A stretch of 7,914 nt of DNA from Flavobacteriales bacterium (GTDB lineage Bacteria > Bacteroidota > Bacteroidia > Flavobacteriales_G > Salibacteraceae), in assembly GCA_003499525.1 (NCBI GenBank), contig DNTB01000029.1:1-7914 (forward strand), in the 5' to 3' direction. Each line of letters begins with the position of its first letter. Positions within the stretch are counted from its first letter, which is position 1. A model generated the notes under the pieces. It saw only the letters and a list, made by a program, of their open reading frames with translations. It did not search any database and had not been told where the DNA came from. This document shows, piece by piece, positions 1 to 5,735 of the stretch. The position numbers were made by a program, and so were the translations under genes.

Positions 1-374
1 GGGCAGGTCGCCTTCGTATGGAGCATTTGCCCGATTTTAGCGGTATGACCTATGGTGTTCTTGCTAAACGACTGCTCACCAAGCAGGCCGTTGTTCTCAG
101 TGATGCTAACCCCAGTTATAACGCTATTCAACCCCATGTGGAGCGTCATCAACCTAGCAAAACTGATCCCAAAAAAGCAGCCAAAGCCCTGCCCTGGGTG
201 CATATTGCCATCAGCAATGCCAAACGCGTGTTCCTCGGGATATACCATTCAATATCAGATTGTTGGCTGCAATGCTACCTGAATGAGTTCTGTTTCAAAT
301 TCAACCGAAGGTTTGAACGCCATATATCTGTCAATCAATTATTTACAGTAATCGCTACGAATCAACTACACTAA
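1..374 (+). CDS. IS1595-family (ISXO2-like) transposase, C-terminal fragment
   Basis: The reading frame is open from base 3 and its start lies upstream of the window. It encodes the second half of an ISXO2-like DDE-type transposase catalytic domain, which cuts and joins IS ends. Recognisable landmarks are a SDANPSY segment (bases 99-119), which matches the second catalytic Asp region (usually TDGxxxY), and LPWVHIAISNAKR (189-227). In the latter, Asn and Lys occupy the place of the final catalytic pair, as in the DDNK variants of this family. A signature LGIYHSIS...YLNEFCFKFNRR follows. After FNRR only about 22 residues remain, which is near the normal family end, so the C-terminus looks natural rather than truncated. 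The ATG at base 18 is an internal methionine, not the real start. The frame is intact within the window, so the element may be functional, but the N-terminus is unseen. Confidence 0.85.
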   Translation, partial: AGRLRMEHLPDFSGMTYGVLAKRLLTKQAVVLSDANPSYNAIQPHVERHQPSKTDPKKAAKALPWVHIAISNAKRVFLGIYHSISDCWLQCYLNEFCFKFNRRFERHISVNQLFTVIATNQLH

Positions 375-387
375 AGCGGATATACAT
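366..387. repeat. Candidate right terminal inverted repeat of the left IS1595 element
   Basis: The reverse complement of this segment starts ATGTATATCCG. It matches 17 of 22 bases at 7600-7621, which starts ATGTATGTCCG and lies just upstream of the right transposase gene. Its position at the end of the transposase gene, overlapping the TAA stop at 372-374, is what an IS1595 right end should show. The exact outer tip is uncertain because the similarity fades beyond the segment. Confidence 0.6.
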
Positions 388-399
388 AAACTCTAAATA

Positions 400-819
400 A
401 TGAACCCCTTATTACGAAATATTCTCGGTGTAATCGCTGGTATTATTGTCGGTAGCTTTGTCAATATGTCCATCATTATGACGAGTGGAAGCATAATTCC
501 TCCTCCTGAAGGTGCAGACATGACTACCACCGAAGGAATAATTCAGGCGATGCCATTGCTAACACCAAAACACTTTATTATGCCTTTTCTTGCTCATGCG
601 TTAGGCACACTGGTTGGAGCACTGGTGACCGGTCTCATTGCCGTGGGGCATAAGATGAAACTGGCATTCGCAATTGGTTTCTTTTTCCTCGCAGGGGGCA
701 TAGCAAACGTTTTTATGCTACCAGCGCCCATGTGGTTCAATGTTGTGGACCTCGTTTTTGCATATTTACCAATGGCCTGGATCGGTGGAAAATTATCATT
801 AAAAAGAAATGTAGTTTAA
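400..819 (+). CDS. Small four-helix integral membrane protein
   Basis: This is a 139-residue hydrophobic protein with about four membrane segments, near residues 5-30, 60-84, 87-108 and 112-130. A short extramembrane loop after the first helix contains an IIPPPEGAD motif. C-terminal Lys and Arg residues suggest a cytoplasmic tail. I associate this pattern (GSFVNMSII, PPPEG, HALGTLVGA, MLPAPMW) with a widespread uncharacterised Bacteroidota membrane protein family; this is from memory, not a search. No enzymatic or transport motif is visible. The gene begins 12 bases after the candidate IS end, so its native promoter was probably removed or replaced, yet the N-terminus looks complete. It is followed by a 171-base gap and seems to be a single transcription unit. 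Confidence 0.8.
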   Translation: MNPLLRNILGVIAGIIVGSFVNMSIIMTSGSIIPPPEGADMTTTEGIIQAMPLLTPKHFIMPFLAHALGTLVGALVTGLIAVGHKMKLAFAIGFFFLAGGIANVFMLPAPMWFNVVDLVFAYLPMAWIGGKLSLKRNVV

Positions 820-990
820 CCCGTTAATACTGGTGTGAATGGCAGTATCAGAATAGCTTTACGCCCGAAAAAATCTGAGTAGATCAGCTTTCACTTTTTC
901 CAATATTGTCTGAGATTGTTTGAGTTATTCAAATAAAAATTTTGTAGGCTTTATATTTATTAAAGTGCTGATTAACAATAATATACAAGA

Positions 991-1707
991 ATGACAGAGA
1001 AAAATTTAGCAGTTTTATTGATCATTTTGTTTTTCACCTCGTGCAGCATTAATGGAGATAAGAAAGAAAATCACTTTGAAGTGAAACATAGTGGAGCCAT
1101 GAGAAACGTAATGATGAAAGGGGATCTTCAATCGAATATAGAAATGGATACGCTAAGCGGTCGTAACGGGCTATATGGAATTGGACCACTTGAAAAACTT
1201 CGAGGTGAAATTCTCATCAATGACGGTGATGTTTTTGTATCTACCATCACCTCAGAAAATAGTATTAAAGTAGAGCAATCGGTAAATGTATCAGCTCCCT
1301 TTTTTGTTTATTCAACGGTGGATGATTGGAAGAAGATCGACTTGTCTGGAAGTGTTGCCAGCATCGATGACCTCGAGGCTCTGCTGATTAAAAAATATAG
1401 CATCTATCAAGTTCCTTTTCCCTTTAAACTGGATGGTAAAGTAAGCTATGCATCCATTCATGTGCAGAACCTACCGCCGGGGACCTTGATACGCAGCCCT
1501 GAGGACGTGCACCCACATCGCTCAGATTTTGTGATAGAGAATACACAGGTAGAGATCATTGGTTTTTTTTCTAAAAATCACCAGGGCATTTATACCCATC
1601 ATGATTCTTTTATTCACATGCACCTTATTACAACTGACAGAAACTTAATGGGACATTTGGATGAAGCGGTTTTTCTGGATATGACACTGTATCTCCCAGT
1701 TAATTAA
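991..1707 (+). CDS. Acetolactate decarboxylase-like lipoprotein
   Basis: This is a 238-residue protein with a lipoprotein signal peptide: MTEK, a hydrophobic stretch, then FTSC with the acylated Cys at residue 18. It is probably anchored to a membrane outside the cytoplasm. The mature part resembles alpha-acetolactate decarboxylase (BudA/AldB, PF03306), which converts acetolactate to acetoin. Visible landmarks are GLYGIGPLEKLRGEILINDG (residues 60-79), a GFF segment (191-193) and a metal-binding pattern HMH...GH. His209, His211 and His222 have the 2- and 11-residue spacing of the zinc ligands in the Brevibacillus enzyme (His194, His196, His207). By my alignment, the active-site Arg of the family falls in IHVQNLP and is Gln or Asn here. 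The protein also stops 16 residues after the last His, so the tail with the catalytic Glu is absent. The fold assignment is fairly firm, but acetolactate decarboxylase activity is doubtful. There is no acetolactate synthase nearby. Confidence 0.75.
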   Translation: MTEKNLAVLLIILFFTSCSINGDKKENHFEVKHSGAMRNVMMKGDLQSNIEMDTLSGRNGLYGIGPLEKLRGEILINDGDVFVSTITSENSIKVEQSVNVSAPFFVYSTVDDWKKIDLSGSVASIDDLEALLIKKYSIYQVPFPFKLDGKVSYASIHVQNLPPGTLIRSPEDVHPHRSDFVIENTQVEIIGFFSKNHQGIYTHHDSFIHMHLITTDRNLMGHLDEAVFLDMTLYLPVN

Positions 1708-1841
1708 TTGTCCATGTATTTAGCACGGCAGCACCATTATCTTATTTTCGCCCGGCTCGCAAAGTTGTGCTGATCAAAATTATTTGTCACAATCGTGGCA
1801 TTTGAAGTCATTGGACAGAACAAAAAACTAAATTGCACGAA

Positions 1842-2369
1842 ATGAATAGTGTTTTACTGAACTTGAGGCTTCTCGTGATGAGGTTGATTCTTTTAGGTTT
1901 TTCGACCCTCATTGTCTCATGTGCCAGCCACCAGGAAGACTACAACAACTCCATAGAGGTGTTTCAGCAATTCTCTGATTTACAGAGTGTTATAAATCAA
2001 GAGAAAGACAGGCTAATGATCGTTAATTTCTGGGCTACGTCTTGTCCTCCCTGTTTGAGGGAAATGCCGCATTTTGGGAAATTGGAAGAGGAATATGGAT
2101 CAAAGCTCAAGGTATTGCTCGTCAGTCTGGATAAAGTTGATTTGTTGGAATCTCGAGTATATCCTTTTGTAGAGAAATACAAAATCACTCCTGAAGTTGC
2201 TGTTCTTCAAGACCCCAATTATTCTGCCTGGACTGATGAAATAGATTCATCGTGGTATGGAGCGTTACCCGCAACAATTATGATAAAAGGGAAGGAACGA
2301 AATTTTCGTTTTGGGAGTTATGAATCTTACGAAGAGCTGCAGGCAGACGTGGATTCATTCATGGAATAG
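1842..2369 (+). CDS. TlpA/ResA-like thioredoxin-fold lipoprotein
   Basis: This is a 175-residue thiol-disulfide oxidoreductase of the TlpA/ResA/AlkHP type. Numbered from the ATG at 1842, it has a signal peptide ending in the lipobox LIVSC (Cys27). An IVNFWATSCPPC segment follows, with the redox pair at Cys68 and Cys71, then REMP. Residues GALPATIMI (140-148) carry the cis-Pro143 that normally faces the active site. The protein should act outside the cytoplasm as a lipid-anchored thiol reductant, for example in cytochrome maturation or envelope protein quality control; the partner is unknown. The start is ambiguous. A TTG at 1833 and an ATG at 1878 are in frame; the latter gives a classic short signal peptide (MRLILLGFSTLIVSC) and has GAGG upstream. 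I chose 1842 as the first ATG. It lies 42 bases before the next gene, so the two may be co-transcribed. Confidence 0.85.
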   Translation: MNSVLLNLRLLVMRLILLGFSTLIVSCASHQEDYNNSIEVFQQFSDLQSVINQEKDRLMIVNFWATSCPPCLREMPHFGKLEEEYGSKLKVLLVSLDKVDLLESRVYPFVEKYKITPEVAVLQDPNYSAWTDEIDSSWYGALPATIMIKGKERNFRFGSYESYEELQADVDSFME

Positions 2370-2411
2370 TTTCAATCGACCCAGTTTCCTAATAAAACTA
2401 CATTTTAAAAG

Positions 2412-3620
2412 ATGGCACATTTAGCAATACGAAAAGATACTGATCATCAGGAAGTCATTCGGGATATCCTAAAACATCTTCCTGACTACTATATTTTGTT
2501 AGACAAATCACACCCACCTCAGGAGAGTCATGCTTTCTCTTTTGCGGATATTATCCCTGAAGGATATTCAGAGAGAAATGAATATTCCGACTCGATGACA
2601 AGAAAAGCAGAATGGTTTCCCGGATATTTTAACATTCACACCACACTTAGTTTTGGAATTAAGACTAAAGATGGACTAATAACACATTTCAGAACGCCAT
2701 TTCTCGACTCATCTGATGATAAAGATGTGTTTGTGAATTTCGATGAACGAGCTCCTGAATCTGACTTACCACCTCTGGCACCCTTGACTATTGCACTTAA
2801 TCAAACCATCAGAAATGAGGATAGTGAAGTGGACTACAAAACCTACTTCTGGGTAGATATAGATCCAAGCGGCGGAATGCTTGGAATTCGGTCACCTTAT
2901 ATGGCAGCTATTCAAGACAATTTTAGAAGAGATATTGAGGTAAATGGCCCATGGGATGAAATGGAAAGTGATCTGGCGTTTTTGGCAGAGCTCACTAAAA
3001 CGGTCCAGAGCTTTGAGGAAGGAAAAAATTTTGATTTCAAGCGCTATCACGATGAATTGAATGCTTTTGTTCTGGAATTTTTTGACCGAAATCAAGGAGA
3101 AGGTGTATTTGAACGAAATGATACTGGACGGGGAGCTGTTGATGTTAGCACAAGCCGTCTTGAAAACAAGAAACCAAAAAGTATTGAACGAATTCGACTT
3201 GATGCCGAAGATCTATTTATACAGACTACGCTGCAGCGATTTGGAATGTGGTCCGAGTCAAGAGATACAAATATTAAGAGAATAACTAATTATTGGAAAG
3301 AACAATATGGAACTCCCCTGTGGCAAAAATTTATGGAACAGTGCTGGCAGGGAGGCAAGGGGAGTTGGGATACGGTAATCGATCTCTTCGAAGAAGTTCC
3401 GTTTGATGAAGACATTATGAATACGCTATTGATATTCATCACTGGGGATGTGAACTGGCCCGGGTTTACCGGAGCTTATTTATTGCTGCTCAAAAGAATG
3501 GATACCCATGAAAAGGAAATTAGGGAGACCATTGTTGAGCTCAAAGACTTAAATAAAGATGCCGCTGATGACTTTTGGATATTCGAGCATCTATTGGCTA
3601 GAGACAGGATGGGTTTCTAA
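2412..3620 (+). CDS. Uncharacterised 402-residue cytoplasmic protein
   Basis: I do not recognise this protein. It is soluble, rich in Asp, Glu and aromatic residues, and has no signal peptide or membrane segment. The N-terminal half (about residues 20-180) alternates hydrophobic and polar stretches like a beta-rich domain, with segments such as DYYILLDKSHPP, EWFPGYFNIHTTLSFGI and FWVDIDPSGGMLGIRSPY. The second half (about 185-400) is mostly predicted-helical. Near its end is DVNWPGFTGAYLLLLKR (346-362), which vaguely recalls the NWP motif of DUF5071/HEAT-like immunity-type proteins; this is a weak resemblance only. No catalytic motif stands out. The start at 2412 has an A-rich upstream stretch and no better alternative. 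It follows the thioredoxin gene by 42 bases and is followed by a long gene-poor gap, so it probably closes that transcription unit. Confidence 0.8.
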   Translation: MAHLAIRKDTDHQEVIRDILKHLPDYYILLDKSHPPQESHAFSFADIIPEGYSERNEYSDSMTRKAEWFPGYFNIHTTLSFGIKTKDGLITHFRTPFLDSSDDKDVFVNFDERAPESDLPPLAPLTIALNQTIRNEDSEVDYKTYFWVDIDPSGGMLGIRSPYMAAIQDNFRRDIEVNGPWDEMESDLAFLAELTKTVQSFEEGKNFDFKRYHDELNAFVLEFFDRNQGEGVFERNDTGRGAVDVSTSRLENKKPKSIERIRLDAEDLFIQTTLQRFGMWSESRDTNIKRITNYWKEQYGTPLWQKFMEQCWQGGKGSWDTVIDLFEEVPFDEDIMNTLLIFITGDVNWPGFTGAYLLLLKRMDTHEKEIRETIVELKDLNKDAADDFWIFEHLLARDRMGF

Positions 3621-4102
3621 CCCTTTCTCTGAATATTACGGTTCTTCGGAAAATCCATTAGTTTTCAACTGAATCCTGAGGCTTCGGTCAAAACTAAGTC
3701 AAGAGGTAGACAATTTATCAAGTTCTAAAAATGCTTCAACGTTCTTGCAAAACCATGCAACTGCTCAAATCTTGTCGGAGTAAAGAGATACGCCTGCTTC
3801 AAACCTTTTTTCATATAGCAAGGTGCAGGGAAGAAAACCGTGCTTTGAATATAACTCAAGGATGAACCTGCTCAGGAGAACCCAGAATTAATCAGTGAGA
3901 CGAGCCCTTACAATTTTTGTATCTCTACTTCACTTCAAGGGAAATACCAGTGCTTTAGATGGGGGAAAGCATATTTATAGAAATACATTTTTAGGCGGCA
4001 TTAATGAAAATGAATTAAGTAACACCCTTGCTACCGGTAGGCCGTGACCAATCAGGTTAGAAACCAATTCAGAAAAAAATCAATCTTTAACTTGTGAAAT
4101 GA
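3621..4102. other. Gene-poor interval between two gene groups
   Basis: About 480 bases carry no convincing gene. They separate the unknown 402-residue protein from the SRPBCC/oxidoreductase/carbamoyltransferase group and should contain the promoter for the latter, although I could not find a clear Bacteroidota promoter (TTG near -33 with TAnnTTTG near -7). A segment around 3725-3871 is open on both strands: 44 codons forward from ATG 3731 to TGA 3865, and in reverse an ATG at 3814 gives 29 codons ending at 3725. Neither looks convincingly coding. A perfect 10-bp palindrome lies at 4031-4040. No tRNA, riboswitch or strong terminator was recognised. Confidence 0.6.
4031..4040. repeat. Perfect 10-bp palindrome upstream of the SRPBCC gene
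   Basis: CTACCGGTAG is a perfect palindrome about 87-96 bases upstream of the ATG at 4127. It could be a dimeric regulator operator, but a single 10-bp palindrome also arises by chance and no second copy was seen. No regulator gene is in the window. Confidence 0.25.
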
Positions 4103-4126
4103 ATGTATCTTATCGAAAAGAATAAA

Positions 4127-4549
4127 ATGAAAGAATATCACACCCACATTGAGATAAATGCACCCAGAAACGAGGTTTGGAATTCACTCACAAGCTTTGA
4201 AAATTATGGCGAATGGAATCCACTTGTTTCTGAGTTGACAGGAGATATTTCTGAAGGCGGTACCATAAACACTAGAATTGTTCCATTGAATAAAACGTTT
4301 TCAGTTAAGCTGCTCTCATACAGAGAAAATGAAGAGATAATCTGGAAAGGCAGACAAGTGGCTAGCTTTCTTCTCGCTGGAAAGCACTACTATCGGTTAA
4401 AAGAACACAAGGAGAATGTGACCATTTTGGAACATGGAGAATATTTCACAGGATTTTTGTCCACCTTTATCCCGAAAAGGCTACTGGAAAAAATGGAAAA
4501 GGCGTTTAATGACCACAATGTTGCCTTGAAACAAAGAATTGAAAAATGA
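4127..4549 (+). CDS. SRPBCC-family (polyketide cyclase/START-like) protein
   Basis: This is a 140-residue soluble protein of the SRPBCC superfamily (polyketide cyclase/dehydrase, Bet v1-like helix-grip fold), which binds small hydrophobic ligands in a cavity. It opens with a strand and the signature IEINAPRNEVWNSLTSFENYGEWNP (residues about 8-32). A beta-rich middle includes EEIIWKGRQ and HYYRLKE, and the C-terminal helix (about 115-140) is long and amphipathic, as the fold requires. The frame also opens at ATG 4103, adding eight residues (MYLIEKNK). I prefer 4127 because it has an A-rich leader and because family members usually begin a few residues before the first strand. Its stop overlaps the next start (ATGA at 4546-4549), so the two are translationally coupled. 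Ligand and reaction cannot be read from sequence; it may be a cyclase-like partner or merely a binding protein. Confidence 0.8.
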   Translation: MKEYHTHIEINAPRNEVWNSLTSFENYGEWNPLVSELTGDISEGGTINTRIVPLNKTFSVKLLSYRENEEIIWKGRQVASFLLAGKHYYRLKEHKENVTILEHGEYFTGFLSTFIPKRLLEKMEKAFNDHNVALKQRIEK

Positions 4550-5562
4550 AGAACGGAAAGATTCTTATTTATGGAGCAAATGGCTACACTGGAGGGCTCT
4601 TTGCCAAACATTTATTGTCTAAAGGGATTCGTCCCATTCTTGCGGCTCGGTCCTCAAAAGTAGAACGGGTAGGTAAAGAACTTAATTGCGAAACCAGGAT
4701 ATTCAATATCGAAAATGCTGAAGATTATTTGTCAGATATAGACGTGCTCGCAAATTTAGCCGGTCCTTTTTCAATTACGCAGAGTGATTTAATTAAAAGC
4801 TGTTTAAGGTCAAAAACGCATTATGTTGATATTGCTGGTGAGTACGCGGAAATGGCCAATGCATTTAGATTTAATGATGAAGCAAGGCGAGTCGGAACGG
4901 TGATACTTCCAGCTGCCGGGTTTGGAGTTGTGCCTACTGATATTGCTGCAAAGTTGGCTTGTTCGAAAATTAAAAACCCTATTTCTCTGGAAATTGCATA
5001 TGCAACTAATGGAGGAGCATCTCGGGGCACACTCAAAACTGTATTGAAAGACATTCAAAAATCAGGGCACATCCTTGAGAATGGTGAGTATAAAATCGCT
5101 AAACCGGCACAGAGTGAAATAGAAGTAACTGTTTTTAAGAAACGGTTTAAAGCTGTTTATAACCCATGGCGTGCGGACTTATACACAGCTAAAATATCCA
5201 CAGGGGTTGATAATATTCAAACCTATTCCGAATTTCCGGGTTTCGTTGTTAGCATGATGAAAGGAAACCACACATGGTTAAGAAACTTATTGCTAAACAG
5301 AATCATTAATCTCTTGCCAGAAGGTCCCTCTGATAAACAATTGAAAAAAGGTTCCACCCATATTCAAGCCATAGCGAAAAACAAAAAAAACGAGGTTGCT
5401 CGCATAGAAATAAAAGGTCCTGAAGCCTACATATTTACTTTAATTTATCTCGATAAAATGATATCTCTGATATTAGAGAATGAAAGCAAAAAGGGCTGCC
5501 TTACACCATCTGAACTGGGCACCGAGTGGTTAGGTAAAATCAATGGTGTTGAAGTTAAATAA
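4546..5562 (+). CDS. Saccharopine dehydrogenase-like NAD(P)-binding oxidoreductase
   Basis: This 338-residue protein has an N-terminal Rossmann fold with the dinucleotide motif GANGYTG (Gly10, Gly13, Gly16). LAARS (residues 32-36) closes the second strand. Further family landmarks are LANLAGPF (68-75), HYVDIAGE (92-99), AGFGVVPTD (124-132) and GGASRGTLKT (156-165). These match the saccharopine dehydrogenase/trans-acting enoyl reductase family, whose members reduce or oxidise varied substrates, including enoyl intermediates of lipid and polyketide assembly. True lysine-pathway saccharopine dehydrogenase is unlikely because the substrate domain is short and the neighbours do not fit. The start overlaps the SRPBCC stop by four bases, a strong sign of joint translation. 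The protein is presumably cytoplasmic. The family call is secure, the substrate unknown. Confidence 0.85.
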   Translation: MKNGKILIYGANGYTGGLFAKHLLSKGIRPILAARSSKVERVGKELNCETRIFNIENAEDYLSDIDVLANLAGPFSITQSDLIKSCLRSKTHYVDIAGEYAEMANAFRFNDEARRVGTVILPAAGFGVVPTDIAAKLACSKIKNPISLEIAYATNGGASRGTLKTVLKDIQKSGHILENGEYKIAKPAQSEIEVTVFKKRFKAVYNPWRADLYTAKISTGVDNIQTYSEFPGFVVSMMKGNHTWLRNLLLNRIINLLPEGPSDKQLKKGSTHIQAIAKNKKNEVARIEIKGPEAYIFTLIYLDKMISLILENESKKGCLTPSELGTEWLGKINGVEVK

Positions 5563-5582
5563 TTCCAATTACCATATTTTCC

Positions 5583-5735
5583 ATGAGTAATAACTGGCAA
5601 AGTGCTAAGATTTGCAGTATGGAACCGTCTCAATCCAGGAAGCTATTTGACTGGAAACTATCATTGTCCTGTAAGCGTTTGGCATTGTCACTACTTAAAA
5701 GATTTACCGAAGTGATAAACAAAATCCAATACTAA
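5583..5735 (+). CDS. Possible small ORF of 50 codons abutting the carbamoyltransferase
   Basis: An ATG-initiated frame encodes 50 basic, Ser/Leu/Lys-rich residues, beginning MSNNWQSAKIC and ending in FTEVINKIQY. It fills nearly the whole gap between the oxidoreductase and the carbamoyltransferase. Its TAA (5733-5735) touches the next ATG directly (TAAATG), an arrangement compatible with translational coupling. It contains three Cys and two Trp but no motif or membrane helix. It does not resemble the short DUF5989/SxtK-type membrane protein that often accompanies carbamoyltransferases. A frame of this length can occur by chance, and there is no ribosome binding site. If it is not a gene, this stretch is the leader or promoter region of the carbamoyltransferase. 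Confidence 0.3.
   Translation: MSNNWQSAKICSMEPSQSRKLFDWKLSLSCKRLALSLLKRFTEVINKIQY

Larger units (their letters stand above)
1..387 (+). mobile_element. 3' end of an IS1595-family insertion sequence
   Basis: This is the distal part of an insertion sequence that begins before the window. It consists of the C-terminal transposase coding sequence and a candidate right terminal inverted repeat at 366-387 that overlaps the stop codon. The outer tip, and hence the 8-bp target duplication expected for IS1595 elements, cannot be fixed because the left end is not visible. The next gene starts only 12 bases past the repeat. Confidence 0.75.

Noticed and set aside
52..282. 76-codon plus-strand frame overlapping the left transposase
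   Set aside because: It is an out-of-frame reading of the transposase C-terminus and has no motif of its own.
827..848. Hairpin ATACTG / CAGTAT just after the membrane-protein gene, considered as a terminator or integron attC-like site
   Set aside because: The stem has only 6 bp with a 10-base loop and no following T run. No attC core pairs (RYYYAAC with GTTRRRY) recur after other genes, so neither call is supported.
1724..1775. CAGCAC / GTGCTG inverted repeat between the decarboxylase-like and thioredoxin genes
   Set aside because: The loop exceeds 30 bases and there is no T tract; not a credible terminator.
4099..4125. Eight-codon ORF (MNVSYRKE) ending one base before ATG 4127, considered as a regulatory leader peptide
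   Set aside because: It is too short, with no attenuator-like codon runs or hairpins; probably coincidental.
4810..5058. Two overlapping minus-strand frames inside the oxidoreductase gene
   Set aside because: They are antisense to conserved motifs of the saccharopine-dehydrogenase-like protein and have no independent support.
5645..5700. TTTG elements upstream of the carbamoyltransferase considered as a Bacteroidota promoter
   Set aside because: The -7 like element reads TAAGCGTTTG with the wrong internal spacing relative to TAnnTTTG; not convincing.
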